A DNA stretch of 10,219 nucleotides from positions 1 to 10,219 of the forward strand of contig CAZFAP010000175.1 of the NCBI GenBank assembly GCA_964516325.1. The letters run 5' to 3'. This document shows positions 1 to 7,003 of this stretch, piece after piece. This DNA comes from CAZFAP01 sp964516325 (lineage in GTDB: Bacteria; Auribacterota; JABMQX01). Position numbers and translations under genes: made by a program. The first letter of the stretch is position 1. Every line of letters starts with the position of its first letter. The notes under the pieces are model-generated. The model was given only the letters and a program-made list of their open reading frames with translations, made no database searches and had not been told where the DNA came from.

Positions 1-285
1 CACGATCCAGAACAACACGATAACGAGCAACTCGGCGGCATACGGCGGCGGGCTGCATGAATGCAACGGCACGATCCAGAACAACACGATAACGGGAAAC
101 TCGGCGCAGGTGTCCGGCGGCGGGCCGCATGAATGCAACGGCACGATCCAGAACAACACGATAACGGGCAACTCGGCGGGAATGTACGGCGGCGGGCTGT
201 CTGATTGCGGCGGCACGATAGAGAACAACACGATAGGGGGGAACTCGGCGGGAGAGTACGGTGGCGGGCTGGCTGGATGCAACGG
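1..285 (+). repeat. In-frame 69/72-bp tandem repeat encoding beta-helix coils
   Basis: The motif cacgatccagaacaacacga starts at 1, 70 and 142, and a diverged copy starts at 214, giving periods of 69, 72 and 72 bp. Positions 55-106 and 127-178 differ at one base in 52, so these copies are nearly identical as DNA, not only as protein. The coil repeats in units 2 and 3 of the same gene keep the period but have diverged. The array runs off the left edge. Both periods are multiples of three, so gain or loss of a copy would keep the frame. Confidence 0.85.
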
Positions 286-3200
286 CGCAATCCGGAACTG
301 CATTATATGGGGAAATCAGGCACAGGACGGCCAGCAGGTGTTTGGCGGCCCCGAACCGACCTACTCCTGTGTTCAGAATTGGCAAGGGGGGGATGTCGGA
401 ACCATATCCTTTTGCCCATATTTCGCTGACCCTGCCGGGGGGGATTATCATTTGAAGAGCTGGTCGCCATGCATTGACGCTGGCGACCCTTCTTCTGACT
501 TCTCCGAGGAGCCACAGCCCAACGGCGGAAGAATTGACATGGGCGCCTATGGCAATACGCCCGAGGCGACGCCAGCGTCGAAAGATACCGACAGCGATTC
601 GCTTCCGGACGATTGGGAAATCCACTTCTTCGGCAACCTCGATGCGGAGGCGTCGGATGACCCCGACGGCGACAGCAGGTCCAACATCGAGGAATATCGT
701 ACAGGGAGAAACCCAACCTCGTTTGAGTCGTGGTGTGTGGATGGTTCCGTGGCGGTTTCCGGCGATGGGGCGTCCTGGCAGACCGCCTTCAAAACCGTGC
801 AGGAGGGGATTGACGCAGCGTCAGATGGCGAAACTGTCATCGTCGCCGAAGGAACGTATGTCGAGAATCTCTGCTTCCCCCGGGGTCTTACCGTCGGAGA
901 GATAATTTTCGAGGATAACTTCGATGCCTACACGAGCTTGTACACGTCTGATGATGTGGTTGATGCCGGGTGGACTGTCAGGAACGGGTCCGGCTATCCG
1001 GAAGCCGCATGGCGGCTGTGGAATACGAGAGGCTACTGGTTAGGCACCCAGCCGCCCGACATCGCCGGGATGACCAACAACTACGTGATCACAAACAGCG
1101 ACATCGTGCCCGATGCCAACATGGATGAGGAACTCATCACCCCGGAAATGGACTGCACCGGCTGGGTGAAGGTGCGTCTGCACTTCAATAAGAATTACAG
1201 GGGCTACGACGACACACCCCATCTGCAGATTGCAGACGTGGATATCAGGACGAGGGGAGCAGCCGGCTGGGGAGACTGGATTAACCTGCTGCGGTTCGAC
1301 ACAACGATGTTCTCGCCGTTGTGGACCGATCCCGCCATTGACAGCGAGCCGGAAAGTGTGCACCTTTCGCGCTACGCTGACGGGAACAAAATCCAGATTC
1401 GCTGGCACTTCTACGACGCCCTGTGGGACTACTGGTTCGCCATTGACGAGATTACGGTTTCCGGGGAGCGGCTTGGCATGCGCGGGTCATCATCTGAGTT
1501 GGCTGGTCACCGTCCGCTCTCCGACGGCGCCAAAAACATCACGTTGAGAAGCAAAGAGCCCCTCAATCCCGCTATCGTCGCCAAGACCATCCTCGACGGC
1601 GGCGGGGTCGGTTCCGTCGTCTATTTCCAGGGCACGGAAGATGAAACGTGCGCCCTCCTCGGGTTCACAATTCGAAATGGCGGCGCCGGCGACGGGGGAG
1701 GAATCATCGGCTATGGGTGCCGCGCCAGGATTGAGAATAACGTGGTCACGGGAAATGTCGCCTCCAGCGATGGTGGGGGGCTGTGGGCTTGCCATGGCCT
1801 TGTCCGCAACAACACGATCCGCGGCAACCAGGCAGCCAATGGAGGCGGATTGTCGAATTGCGACGGCCTCATCGAGAACAACCTCATCGCCGAGAACTCA
1901 GCCGGAAACGGTGGCGGCATGACTCAATGTTCTGGCATCATTCAGAACAACGTGATCGCTCGCAACACTGCCTCGCGCTGCGGCGGCGGATTATGCGATT
2001 GCGAAGCCACAATTCGGAATAACACCATCTTTGGCAACTCGGCGGGCAACGCCGGCGGCGCGCTCTATAACTGTAGCGGCGTCATCCTCAACTGCATCCT
2101 CTGGGGAAACACGGCCACTTATTTCGCTCAGTTAGACTTGTATTCCGCGTCTCCTTCCTACTCCTGCATCCAGGGCTGGCGCGGAGGAGGCACCGGCAAC
2201 ATATCGAGTTGCCCCCATTTCGTGGACCCGGATAACGGTGATTTCCATCTTCTTAGTTGGTCGCCGTGCATTGACGCCGGTGACCCGTCTTCCGATTTTT
2301 CCCAGGAGCCGCAGCCGAACGGCGGGCGTGTGGACATCGGCGCCTTCGGAAATACCCCGGAGGCAACCTCCGCTTCCGCAAACGCCGATGCAGACCGTGT
2401 CCCGGACGACTGGGAAATCCTTTTCTTCGGCAACCTCATTCAGGGTCCTTCCGGCGACCCTGACGGGGACGGGAGGTCAAATCTCGACGAATATCTCCAC
2501 GGGGCAAGCCCCACGATGCTGAGAAAATGGTACGTTGACCGCTCGGTGGCTGATTCCGGCGATGGAACCTCCTGGGAAACCGCCTTCAAGACGGTCCAGG
2601 AGGCTGTTGACGTCGCTTCCGAGTGGGACATGGTCATCGTCGCTGCCGGGACATACGCTGAGAATATCCGCTTCCGCGGCAAGAACATCACACTGACAAG
2701 CGAAGACCCCACGGACCCACTCTCCGCCCTGGAGACAATCCTCGATGGGCACGCGGCTGCTTCGGCGGTTACCTTCTTGGGACCAGAGGATGAAACGTGC
2801 GTCCTGACCGGCTTCACGATTCAAAGTGGGCTTGCCTCGGAGGGCGGAGGAATCGCTGGCCGCGGCACACACGCCACAATTGAGGGCAACATCATCGTCG
2901 GAAACCTCGCCGCCAATAACGGCGGTGGGTTGGCTTTTTGTCATGGGCCGATCCGCGGAAACGTCATCACCGCCAACAAAGCCAAACAGGGCGCCGGTCT
3001 GCACCGGTGCGATGGAACTATTGAGAATAACGTCATTTTGTGGAACGAAGCCTCCCGCAACGGCGGCGGCCTCTACGCCTGCGATGGCGTAATTCGCTAC
3101 AACGCCGTCGGCGGCAACTCCGCGGGGGGCTCCGGCGGCGGAATGGCCAGTTGCTACGGGGCGGTCCAGAGCAACGTCATCAACGGTAACTTCGCCGCCT

Positions 3201-3853
3201 GGGGAGGAGGACTCAGCCACTGCACCGGCCCCGTTTACAACAACACCGTTTATGGGAATTGGGCGCAACACGGAGGAAGCGCACTCGCTCTGTGCGACGG
3301 CTCAATCGCCAACTGCATACTCTGGGGCAACCCCGGTGTCTCCGTCCTCTACCAGACCTCCCAACCCACTCATTGCTGCATCGAGGGCTGGACCGGCAGC
3401 GACTACGGAAACATCGGCCTTGACCCGCAATTCGTTGATCCCGACGGGCCGGACGATGACCTGAGAACTTATGAGGATAACGATTACCGTCTGTCTCCCG
3501 ATTCTCCCTGTATTGACGCCGGAAAAAACGAGGATTGGATGCGGCAGGCGGTTGACCTGGATGGCAATCCCCGCATCTTCTATGGCAACTCGTCCCCGAC
3601 CGTTGACATGGGCGCCTACGAGTTCGGGTCTTTTCCCTTCCGCATCATCGAGCTTTTGCGGACGCCCGAAGGCCAGGCGAAGATTTCGTGGAAAGGTCGC
3701 GCGGGCAGGACGTACATGGTTTTGTCATGCACCGATTTGCTCGCGGGGGAATGGACCGAGGAGGCAACTGTATATTCCGAAAGCGAGTTGACCACCTGGA
3801 CTGACCCTCAGCCGTTGTCTCCCTACAAGTTCTATAAGGTCGAACTGAAATGA
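2..3853 (+). CDS. Giant secreted right-handed beta-helix protein, three units with Ca-binding linkers (5' partial)
   Basis: The frame is open from the left edge, so the 1,283 visible codons are the C-terminal part. A GTG at 110 is in frame but lies inside a repeat and is not a start. Three units of parallel beta-helix coils (consensus GGGLxxCxGxIxNNxIxGN) lie at about 2-330, 1595-2110 and 2831-3330. Each unit ends in an 'NCIxWGN' coil and a cap with SPCIDAG (about 464, 2264 and 3505). Units are joined by Asp-rich linkers resembling calcium-binding thrombospondin-3 or EF-hand loops (DxDxDxxPDDWE then DPDGDxRSNxxEY; about 580-717 and 2381-2520). Units 2 and 3 open with GDGxSWxTAFKTVQE, typical of DUF1565/choice-of-anchor-Q beta-helix proteins. 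A 215-residue domain interrupts unit 2. The last ~75 residues (from about 3626) look like the small beta-sandwich (YxVxxSxDL...W...FYKV) that ends many such surface proteins. No C-terminal sorting motif or membrane segment is visible. Probable role: extracellular adhesion or polysaccharide binding; an enzymatic (lyase-like) role is possible but unsupported. Confidence 0.85.
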   Translation, partial: TIQNNTITSNSAAYGGGLHECNGTIQNNTITGNSAQVSGGGPHECNGTIQNNTITGNSAGMYGGGLSDCGGTIENNTIGGNSAGEYGGGLAGCNGAIRNCIIWGNQAQDGQQVFGGPEPTYSCVQNWQGGDVGTISFCPYFADPAGGDYHLKSWSPCIDAGDPSSDFSEEPQPNGGRIDMGAYGNTPEATPASKDTDSDSLPDDWEIHFFGNLDAEASDDPDGDSRSNIEEYRTGRNPTSFESWCVDGSVAVSGDGASWQTAFKTVQEGIDAASDGETVIVAEGTYVENLCFPRGLTVGEIIFEDNFDAYTSLYTSDDVVDAGWTVRNGSGYPEAAWRLWNTRGYWLGTQPPDIAGMTNNYVITNSDIVPDANMDEELITPEMDCTGWVKVRLHFNKNYRGYDDTPHLQIADVDIRTRGAAGWGDWINLLRFDTTMFSPLWTDPAIDSEPESVHLSRYADGNKIQIRWHFYDALWDYWFAIDEITVSGERLGMRGSSSELAGHRPLSDGAKNITLRSKEPLNPAIVAKTILDGGGVGSVVYFQGTEDETCALLGFTIRNGGAGDGGGIIGYGCRARIENNVVTGNVASSDGGGLWACHGLVRNNTIRGNQAANGGGLSNCDGLIENNLIAENSAGNGGGMTQCSGIIQNNVIARNTASRCGGGLCDCEATIRNNTIFGNSAGNAGGALYNCSGVILNCILWGNTATYFAQLDLYSASPSYSCIQGWRGGGTGNISSCPHFVDPDNGDFHLLSWSPCIDAGDPSSDFSQEPQPNGGRVDIGAFGNTPEATSASANADADRVPDDWEILFFGNLIQGPSGDPDGDGRSNLDEYLHGASPTMLRKWYVDRSVADSGDGTSWETAFKTVQEAVDVASEWDMVIVAAGTYAENIRFRGKNITLTSEDPTDPLSALETILDGHAAASAVTFLGPEDETCVLTGFTIQSGLASEGGGIAGRGTHATIEGNIIVGNLAANNGGGLAFCHGPIRGNVITANKAKQGAGLHRCDGTIENNVILWNEASRNGGGLYACDGVIRYNAVGGNSAGGSGGGMASCYGAVQSNVINGNFAAWGGGLSHCTGPVYNNTVYGNWAQHGGSALALCDGSIANCILWGNPGVSVLYQTSQPTHCCIEGWTGSDYGNIGLDPQFVDPDGPDDDLRTYEDNDYRLSPDSPCIDAGKNEDWMRQAVDLDGNPRIFYGNSSPTVDMGAYEFGSFPFRIIELLRTPEGQAKISWKGRAGRTYMVLSCTDLLAGEWTEEATVYSESELTTWTDPQPLSPYKFYKVELK
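453..840 (+). repeat. Cap-linker-N-cap segment, related to 2253-2640
   Basis: This stretch encodes WSPCIDAGDPSSDFS, the NGGRIDMGAYGNTPEA cap, the Asp-rich linker and the GDGASWQTAFKTVQE start of the next unit. The same order recurs from about 2253 to 2640 (WSPCIDAGDPSSDFS, NGGRVDIGAFGNTPEA, linker, GDGTSWETAFKTVQE), and long stretches can be aligned as DNA. It is evidence of an old whole-unit duplication inside the gene. Confidence 0.75.
887..1531 (+). other. Beta-sandwich-like domain inserted in beta-helix unit 2
   Basis: Unit 3 reads ENIRF-RG-KNITL without interruption. Unit 2 reads ENLCF-PRG, then about 215 extra residues, then KNITL. The extra segment starts IIFEDNFDAY, contains ITPEMDCTGW and RLHFN, and ends WFAIDEITVSGE, followed by a Ser/Gly-rich linker. 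The 'FEDNFDxY ... ID(E/D)(I/V)xV' framing is typical of MAM/choice-of-anchor-J or other concanavalin-like beta-sandwich domains in secreted bacterial proteins. This assignment comes from motif recognition, not a profile search. The length is exactly 645 nt, so the frame is preserved. A carbohydrate-binding role is plausible. Confidence 0.65.
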
Positions 3854-3871
3854 CTCCCGGCGTGCCGGGAG
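3854..3871 (+). terminator. GC-rich hairpin directly after the beta-helix stop codon
   Basis: Arms ctcccgg (3854-3860) and ccgggag (3865-3871) form a 7-bp perfect stem with a cgtg loop, starting at the base after the TGA stop. No T-tract follows, so it is not a classical intrinsic terminator. It may protect the mRNA 3' end or mark a T-tract-less terminator. Confidence 0.4.
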
Positions 3872-3881
3872 ACCCGCCCGA

Positions 3882-3902
3882 GTTCCAAATCCGAAGTCCG
3901 AA
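3882..3902 (+). repeat. Short heptamer repeat (three degenerate units)
   Basis: Three adjacent 7-mers, gttccaa, atccgaa and gtccgaa, follow the hairpin after a 10-nt gap. The short run could be chance, but similar intergenic heptamer runs occur in several bacterial phyla. Confidence 0.4.
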
Positions 3903-4169
3903 CACGCTTGAAACGCCAATCTTCACAGTAGCAGCTCGCCCATGAAAACGGGAGACGCCGACTTTCTTGTCTTCACCATGTCGTGGTTTTGCTCCGGTTG
4001 CCCGCCGCAGGTGGGGGTTAACGGATTGCTCACCTCGGTCGGGCGTCTTCCATCCGTCGCCGACCAAGCCCCCATGACGCGGAAGGTTCCGAATCGCTGT
4101 TCTCTTGCGGGGCGGCTTGTGGCAGAGGGCACAGTAGTGGTAGAGTTGCGGGGAACAAAATCCTCGCAC

Positions 4170-4175
4170 AAGGAG
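4170..4175 (+). promoter_or_regulatory. Ribosome binding site of the CBM9-like gene
   Basis: AAGGAG lies 7 nt before the ATG at 4183 and fixes this start. The protein from this ATG begins with a clean signal peptide. Confidence 0.8.
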
Positions 4176-4182
4176 ACTGGAT

Positions 4183-4983
4183 ATGAGACATCGCTTGATA
4201 ATCTTCTCATCGCTTGCTTTCTGCGTGTTCGCCGGGTCGGTGTTCGAGGCCGGGTTGTTTGCTCAAGAAACAGAGCGTGCTGTCCGAAAAGGTGAAGGCC
4301 TTCCTGCCGTCCCCACCTACGTCTGTCGCCGGACCAAGGGCGGAATTGAAGTGGATGGCAAACTCAGCGAAGAGGACTGGCAGCGAGCCGCCGAGGTCAG
4401 CCTCCTTGAGAATTCGGGAAAGGGCGGACCTCTTCAGCCTAAGACCGTCGCCCGGATGCTCTGGGACGATGAGTATCTTTACGTGGCGTTCGTCGCCGAG
4501 GATACCGACATCTACGCGACGATGAGAAAGCGGGACGACCACCTCTGGACAGGAGAGGTCGTCGAGGTCTTCGTCGGCAGGACGGACATCTACGTCGAGA
4601 TCGAGGTCAATCCCCTCAATACCCTCTTCGATGCGCCGATAGACATCCGCGGGCAGACAGGGACGCCAAAGTTCGATGTTGATTCTCTGGCAAAGGTGGA
4701 TTTCGAGATCAAGCATGCGGTTCTCGTCGAGGGGACAGTGCACGACCGGTCCGACAAAGATCGTCGCTGGACGGTGGAATTGGCTCTCCCTCACTCCGCC
4801 CTGGAAGGCATTCAGCGGGTGCCTCCGAAGGGCGACGATGCGTGGCGCATCAATCTCTATCGGATTGAAAAATCGTTGGAGGGCGGTAAAATCAAAGAAG
4901 CTGCGGGAGCCTGGTCGCCGACGGCGGGCTGGTTTCACACTCCCTCTCGCTTCGGCAAGATTGTTTTCCGCGCCGAGAAATAG
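4183..4983 (+). CDS. Secreted stand-alone CBM9-like carbohydrate-binding protein
   Basis: A 266-residue protein. Residues 1-27 form a signal peptide (MRHR, a hydrophobic stretch, then a likely cleavage after GLFA), so the protein is exported. The rest matches the pattern of carbohydrate-binding module family 9-like (DOMON-type) beta-sandwich domains: IEVDGKLSEEDW (55-66), ARMLWDDEYLYVAFVAEDTD (90-109), DDHLWTGEVVEVFV (118-131), the EIEVNPLNTLFD strand (139-150), RWTVELALPHSAL (195-207), WRINLYRIE (221-229) and a C-terminal AWSP...FHTPSRFGKIVF (243-262). No catalytic domain is attached, so the protein is a solo CBM9. It probably binds oligosaccharides or polysaccharide ends outside the cytoplasm. 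The downstream secreted GH99-like gene begins 159 nt later on the same strand, which fits joint action on a glycan. The binding specificity cannot be read from the sequence. Confidence 0.85.
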   Translation: MRHRLIIFSSLAFCVFAGSVFEAGLFAQETERAVRKGEGLPAVPTYVCRRTKGGIEVDGKLSEEDWQRAAEVSLLENSGKGGPLQPKTVARMLWDDEYLYVAFVAEDTDIYATMRKRDDHLWTGEVVEVFVGRTDIYVEIEVNPLNTLFDAPIDIRGQTGTPKFDVDSLAKVDFEIKHAVLVEGTVHDRSDKDRRWTVELALPHSALEGIQRVPPKGDDAWRINLYRIEKSLEGGKIKEAAGAWSPTAGWFHTPSRFGKIVFRAEK

Positions 4984-5049
4984 GCTGGTCGCCGCGTCAA
5001 TCGCTGTGTCCCGCAGGAGAGTGCTTTCGGCGGCAATTGACGACGGCTT

Positions 5050-5080
5050 GCGCACCGGACAAACGTCGCGGTCCGTGCGC
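5050..5080 (+). promoter_or_regulatory. Strong stem-loop between the CBM9 and GH99-like genes
   Basis: The arms gcgcaccggac (5050-5060) and gtccgtgcgc (5071-5080) pair over 10 bp with one bulged C and a 10-nt loop. No T-tract follows, and the GH99-like start is 62 nt downstream. It could be a weak terminator or attenuator, an mRNA-processing or stability element that sets different levels of the two products, or a protein-binding palindrome. Confidence 0.5.
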
Positions 5081-5130
5081 GACGTGAAGTGGTGCCCATT
5101 GTGCCATGTTTTCAATCACCGTGCAGAAAG

Positions 5131-5137
5131 AAGGAGG
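5131..5137 (+). promoter_or_regulatory. Ribosome binding site that sets the GH99-like start
   Basis: AAGGAGG lies 5 nt before the ATG at 5143. The frame is also open from a GTG at 5089, but that would place 18 residues before the signal peptide and has no comparable site. The start at 5143 gives a typical N-terminal secretion signal. Confidence 0.85.
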
Positions 5138-5142
5138 GCAAG

Positions 5143-6966
5143 ATGAGATTCCTACTCGCGCTATTGCTTTTGCTTTCCAGCTCGAGCGTCCTGGCTGTTG
5201 AAGCGCTGGAGGAAGTGGCCAAGCGCAGCGAAATCACGTATTCCGACGTGCCGAGGGAGGTGCTCGCTTTCTACTATCCGTGGTATGGGACGCCGGAATT
5301 CGACCGCAGTTGGGCGCACTGGGGGAAGCCGGACTTCGAGAAGAAGGATTTGCCCGAATCCCTCCATTATCCGGTCTTGGGCCCCTACTCGTGCCACGAT
5401 CCAAAAGTCGTGCGAGAGCACATGCGGATGATGAAGGAGGCCGGCATCACCGGCGTCATCGTGTCATGGTGGGGACAGAGGGAGTTTACCGACAGAGCAA
5501 TGCCGCTCATTCTCGACGAGTGCGCGAAGCAAGATATGAAAGCCACCATCTACTACGAGGTCGTGCCGAAGCCGCGGGAGCCCGCAACCGCGATCGCTGA
5601 TTTCAACTACATCACGTCGCAATATGGTTCTCACCGCGCATTTCTGCGAGTCGGGAAGAAGCCGGTCATCGTCGTGTATGGTCGAGCGATGGGGCAGCTC
5701 AGCCTCTCCCAATGGGCGGACGTTATCAACGAGAGCAAAGTGGTCGCCGTAGCGGATGGCTATTCGCCTGGGAACGCAATGGTCTTCGACGGCGTGCACA
5801 CTTACAATCCCGTCGGCACGTACATGAACAAGGACCTCTCGCAGGTCCGCACAACCGCTCAGAAGACCTCGCAGGAATGGGTTCGCTTAGCGCGCGAGCA
5901 TCGCAAAATCTCGGTCGTGACGGTGCTCCCCGGATATGACGACACGAAAATCCGAAAACCCGGGCTGAAACTCGACCGCTTCGACGGGAAACTCTACGAC
6001 CTCCTCTGGGAAGAGGCAATCGCCGCCAACCCCGACTGGGTTTTCGTCACGACTTTCAACGAGCTTCATGAGGGGAGCGAGATCGAGCCGACGCTTGAGC
6101 TGGGGGACGTTTACCTTCGCAGAACCGCCGTCCACGCCAGACGATTCCTCAAGCTCCCGCCGGTGACAGTCGTGCCCTCAGCGAAGGGGACCACGAGCAG
6201 GATTTCGCCAGCGGGATGGCAGGCGATTGCACGTCGGTACGCGAAGGTCAGAATCGGGGTATTCGGCGATGCCGCGGTTTCCGCGATTCGTCTGCGGCGC
6301 CTCGGCTTCCCGGTCGAGTTCCTCCGTTGGGCAGACGTGGCGTCGCCGCAGACATTGACAGTGGAAAAATATCCGCTGCTCTACTTCTGCGGCACGGAGC
6401 ATTATGTCCGCACGGCGAAGGAGAAGGATGACATCGTTTTATCTCTCAAGCGATATTTGAGCGGCGGCGGAATTCTGCTGGCTGTTCCTCAGATGCCGTT
6501 TCCCTTTTTCTATGACGAGTCAGGGCAAGCAAATGCGGCGGTTGGTGAATTGGGTCTGCCGATTTTGGGCCCTGGCGAGAGAGTCGCAACGGAGGGCATC
6601 GCCAAGCGTGTCGGAGGCTTTGAGTCCCCGCCCCCGGGCGTCAAGTTGAGGTTTCAAGTCAACGTCCAGGCCCTCCCTCATATGCCGCAAGTCGTCGAAT
6701 TCCCCGATTCGGGCGACATGCGGTTTCGTCCCGTCTCAAACGTGGGTCTCGCGGAAGGAGACCAGTATCTTCCGCTTTTGCGAGCAGTTGACGAGAGTGG
6801 GGAATGGTACGGGGATGGCGGCGCCTATATCGAGCACAAGGTTTCAGAGCCTCGAGGAGGAAGGATTCTTTACGTCTGGTTCCGGATACCGCGCCTCCTT
6901 CCCTCGGACGACCTCTTCCACGACCTCCTCTTCTTCCTCCGCCCCAGGCTCGCTTCCTCGCGGTAA
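5143..6966 (+). CDS. Secreted GH99-like glycosidase with C-terminal glutamine-amidotransferase-like domain
   Basis: A 607-residue protein with a signal peptide (1-18, cleavage after SVLA). Residues ~36-335 resemble the (beta/alpha)8 barrel of glycoside hydrolase family 99: LAFYYPWYGTPEFD (41-54), WAHWGKPDF (57-65), EAGITGVIVSWWG (99-111), KKPVIVVYGR (172-181) and the active-site strand TTFNELHEGSEIEP (303-316). GH99 endo-alpha-mannosidases and mannanases carry two acidic catalytic residues in an NEWHEG-type motif. E307 and E310 keep that spacing, with Leu in place of the usual Trp. Residues ~368-600 form a second domain. It starts with a Rossmann-like IGVFGDAAVSAIRLRRLG and contains YPLLYFCGTEHY and RYLSGGGILLAVP, which resembles class I glutamine amidotransferase, ThuA or DUF4159-type folds. 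The GATase nucleophile-elbow motif is absent, so this domain is probably non-catalytic. The likely substrate is an alpha-mannoside-type glycan, but related GH99-like branches act on other substrates. The gene is convergent with the redox operon, 37 nt apart. Confidence 0.8.
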   Translation: MRFLLALLLLLSSSSVLAVEALEEVAKRSEITYSDVPREVLAFYYPWYGTPEFDRSWAHWGKPDFEKKDLPESLHYPVLGPYSCHDPKVVREHMRMMKEAGITGVIVSWWGQREFTDRAMPLILDECAKQDMKATIYYEVVPKPREPATAIADFNYITSQYGSHRAFLRVGKKPVIVVYGRAMGQLSLSQWADVINESKVVAVADGYSPGNAMVFDGVHTYNPVGTYMNKDLSQVRTTAQKTSQEWVRLAREHRKISVVTVLPGYDDTKIRKPGLKLDRFDGKLYDLLWEEAIAANPDWVFVTTFNELHEGSEIEPTLELGDVYLRRTAVHARRFLKLPPVTVVPSAKGTTSRISPAGWQAIARRYAKVRIGVFGDAAVSAIRLRRLGFPVEFLRWADVASPQTLTVEKYPLLYFCGTEHYVRTAKEKDDIVLSLKRYLSGGGILLAVPQMPFPFFYDESGQANAAVGELGLPILGPGERVATEGIAKRVGGFESPPPGVKLRFQVNVQALPHMPQVVEFPDSGDMRFRPVSNVGLAEGDQYLPLLRAVDESGEWYGDGGAYIEHKVSEPRGGRILYVWFRIPRLLPSDDLFHDLLFFLRPRLASSR

Positions 6967-7003
6967 TCCGCGGTTGTGAGGCCAAGCGGGCTATTGCCCC
7001 CGG

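Larger units (their letters stand above)
3872..4182 (+). other. Gene-free stretch between beta-helix and CBM9 genes
   Basis: About 310 bp with no gene that I can support. Open frames exist on both strands (for example + from 3942, - from 4210 and 4169), but none has a recognisable protein, they overlap each other, and they run through the start of the CBM9 gene or the end of the beta-helix gene. A weak inverted repeat, ggtcgg (4037-4042) with ccgacc (4060-4065), is present. No convincing -35/-10 pair was found. It may hold the promoter and leader of the CBM9 gene, a small RNA, or a decayed gene. Confidence 0.4.

Noticed and set aside
110..118. GTG at 110 as the start of the beta-helix protein
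   Set aside because: The frame is open to the left edge and the upstream codons encode the same coil repeat; no ribosome binding site precedes it.
1..285. CRISPR-like array
   Set aside because: The repeats are contiguous, in frame and coding, without unique spacers; they are beta-helix coils.
2477..3271. 264-codon open frame on the minus strand
   Set aside because: It is antisense to unit 3 of the beta-helix gene, has low-complexity Val/Gly/Ala content and no family resemblance; a shadow frame of GC-rich repeats.
4037..4065. Regulatory hairpin in the gap before the CBM9 gene
   Set aside because: Six base pairs over a 17-nt loop is expected by chance in sequence of this GC content.
3942..4295. 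117-codon plus-strand frame before the CBM9 gene
   Set aside because: It overlaps the well-supported CBM9 start in another frame, has no ribosome binding site and no recognisable domain.
4207..5115. 302-codon open frame on the minus strand
   Set aside because: It is antisense to the CBM9-like gene, which has a ribosome binding site, signal peptide and domain motifs; the antisense protein has none.
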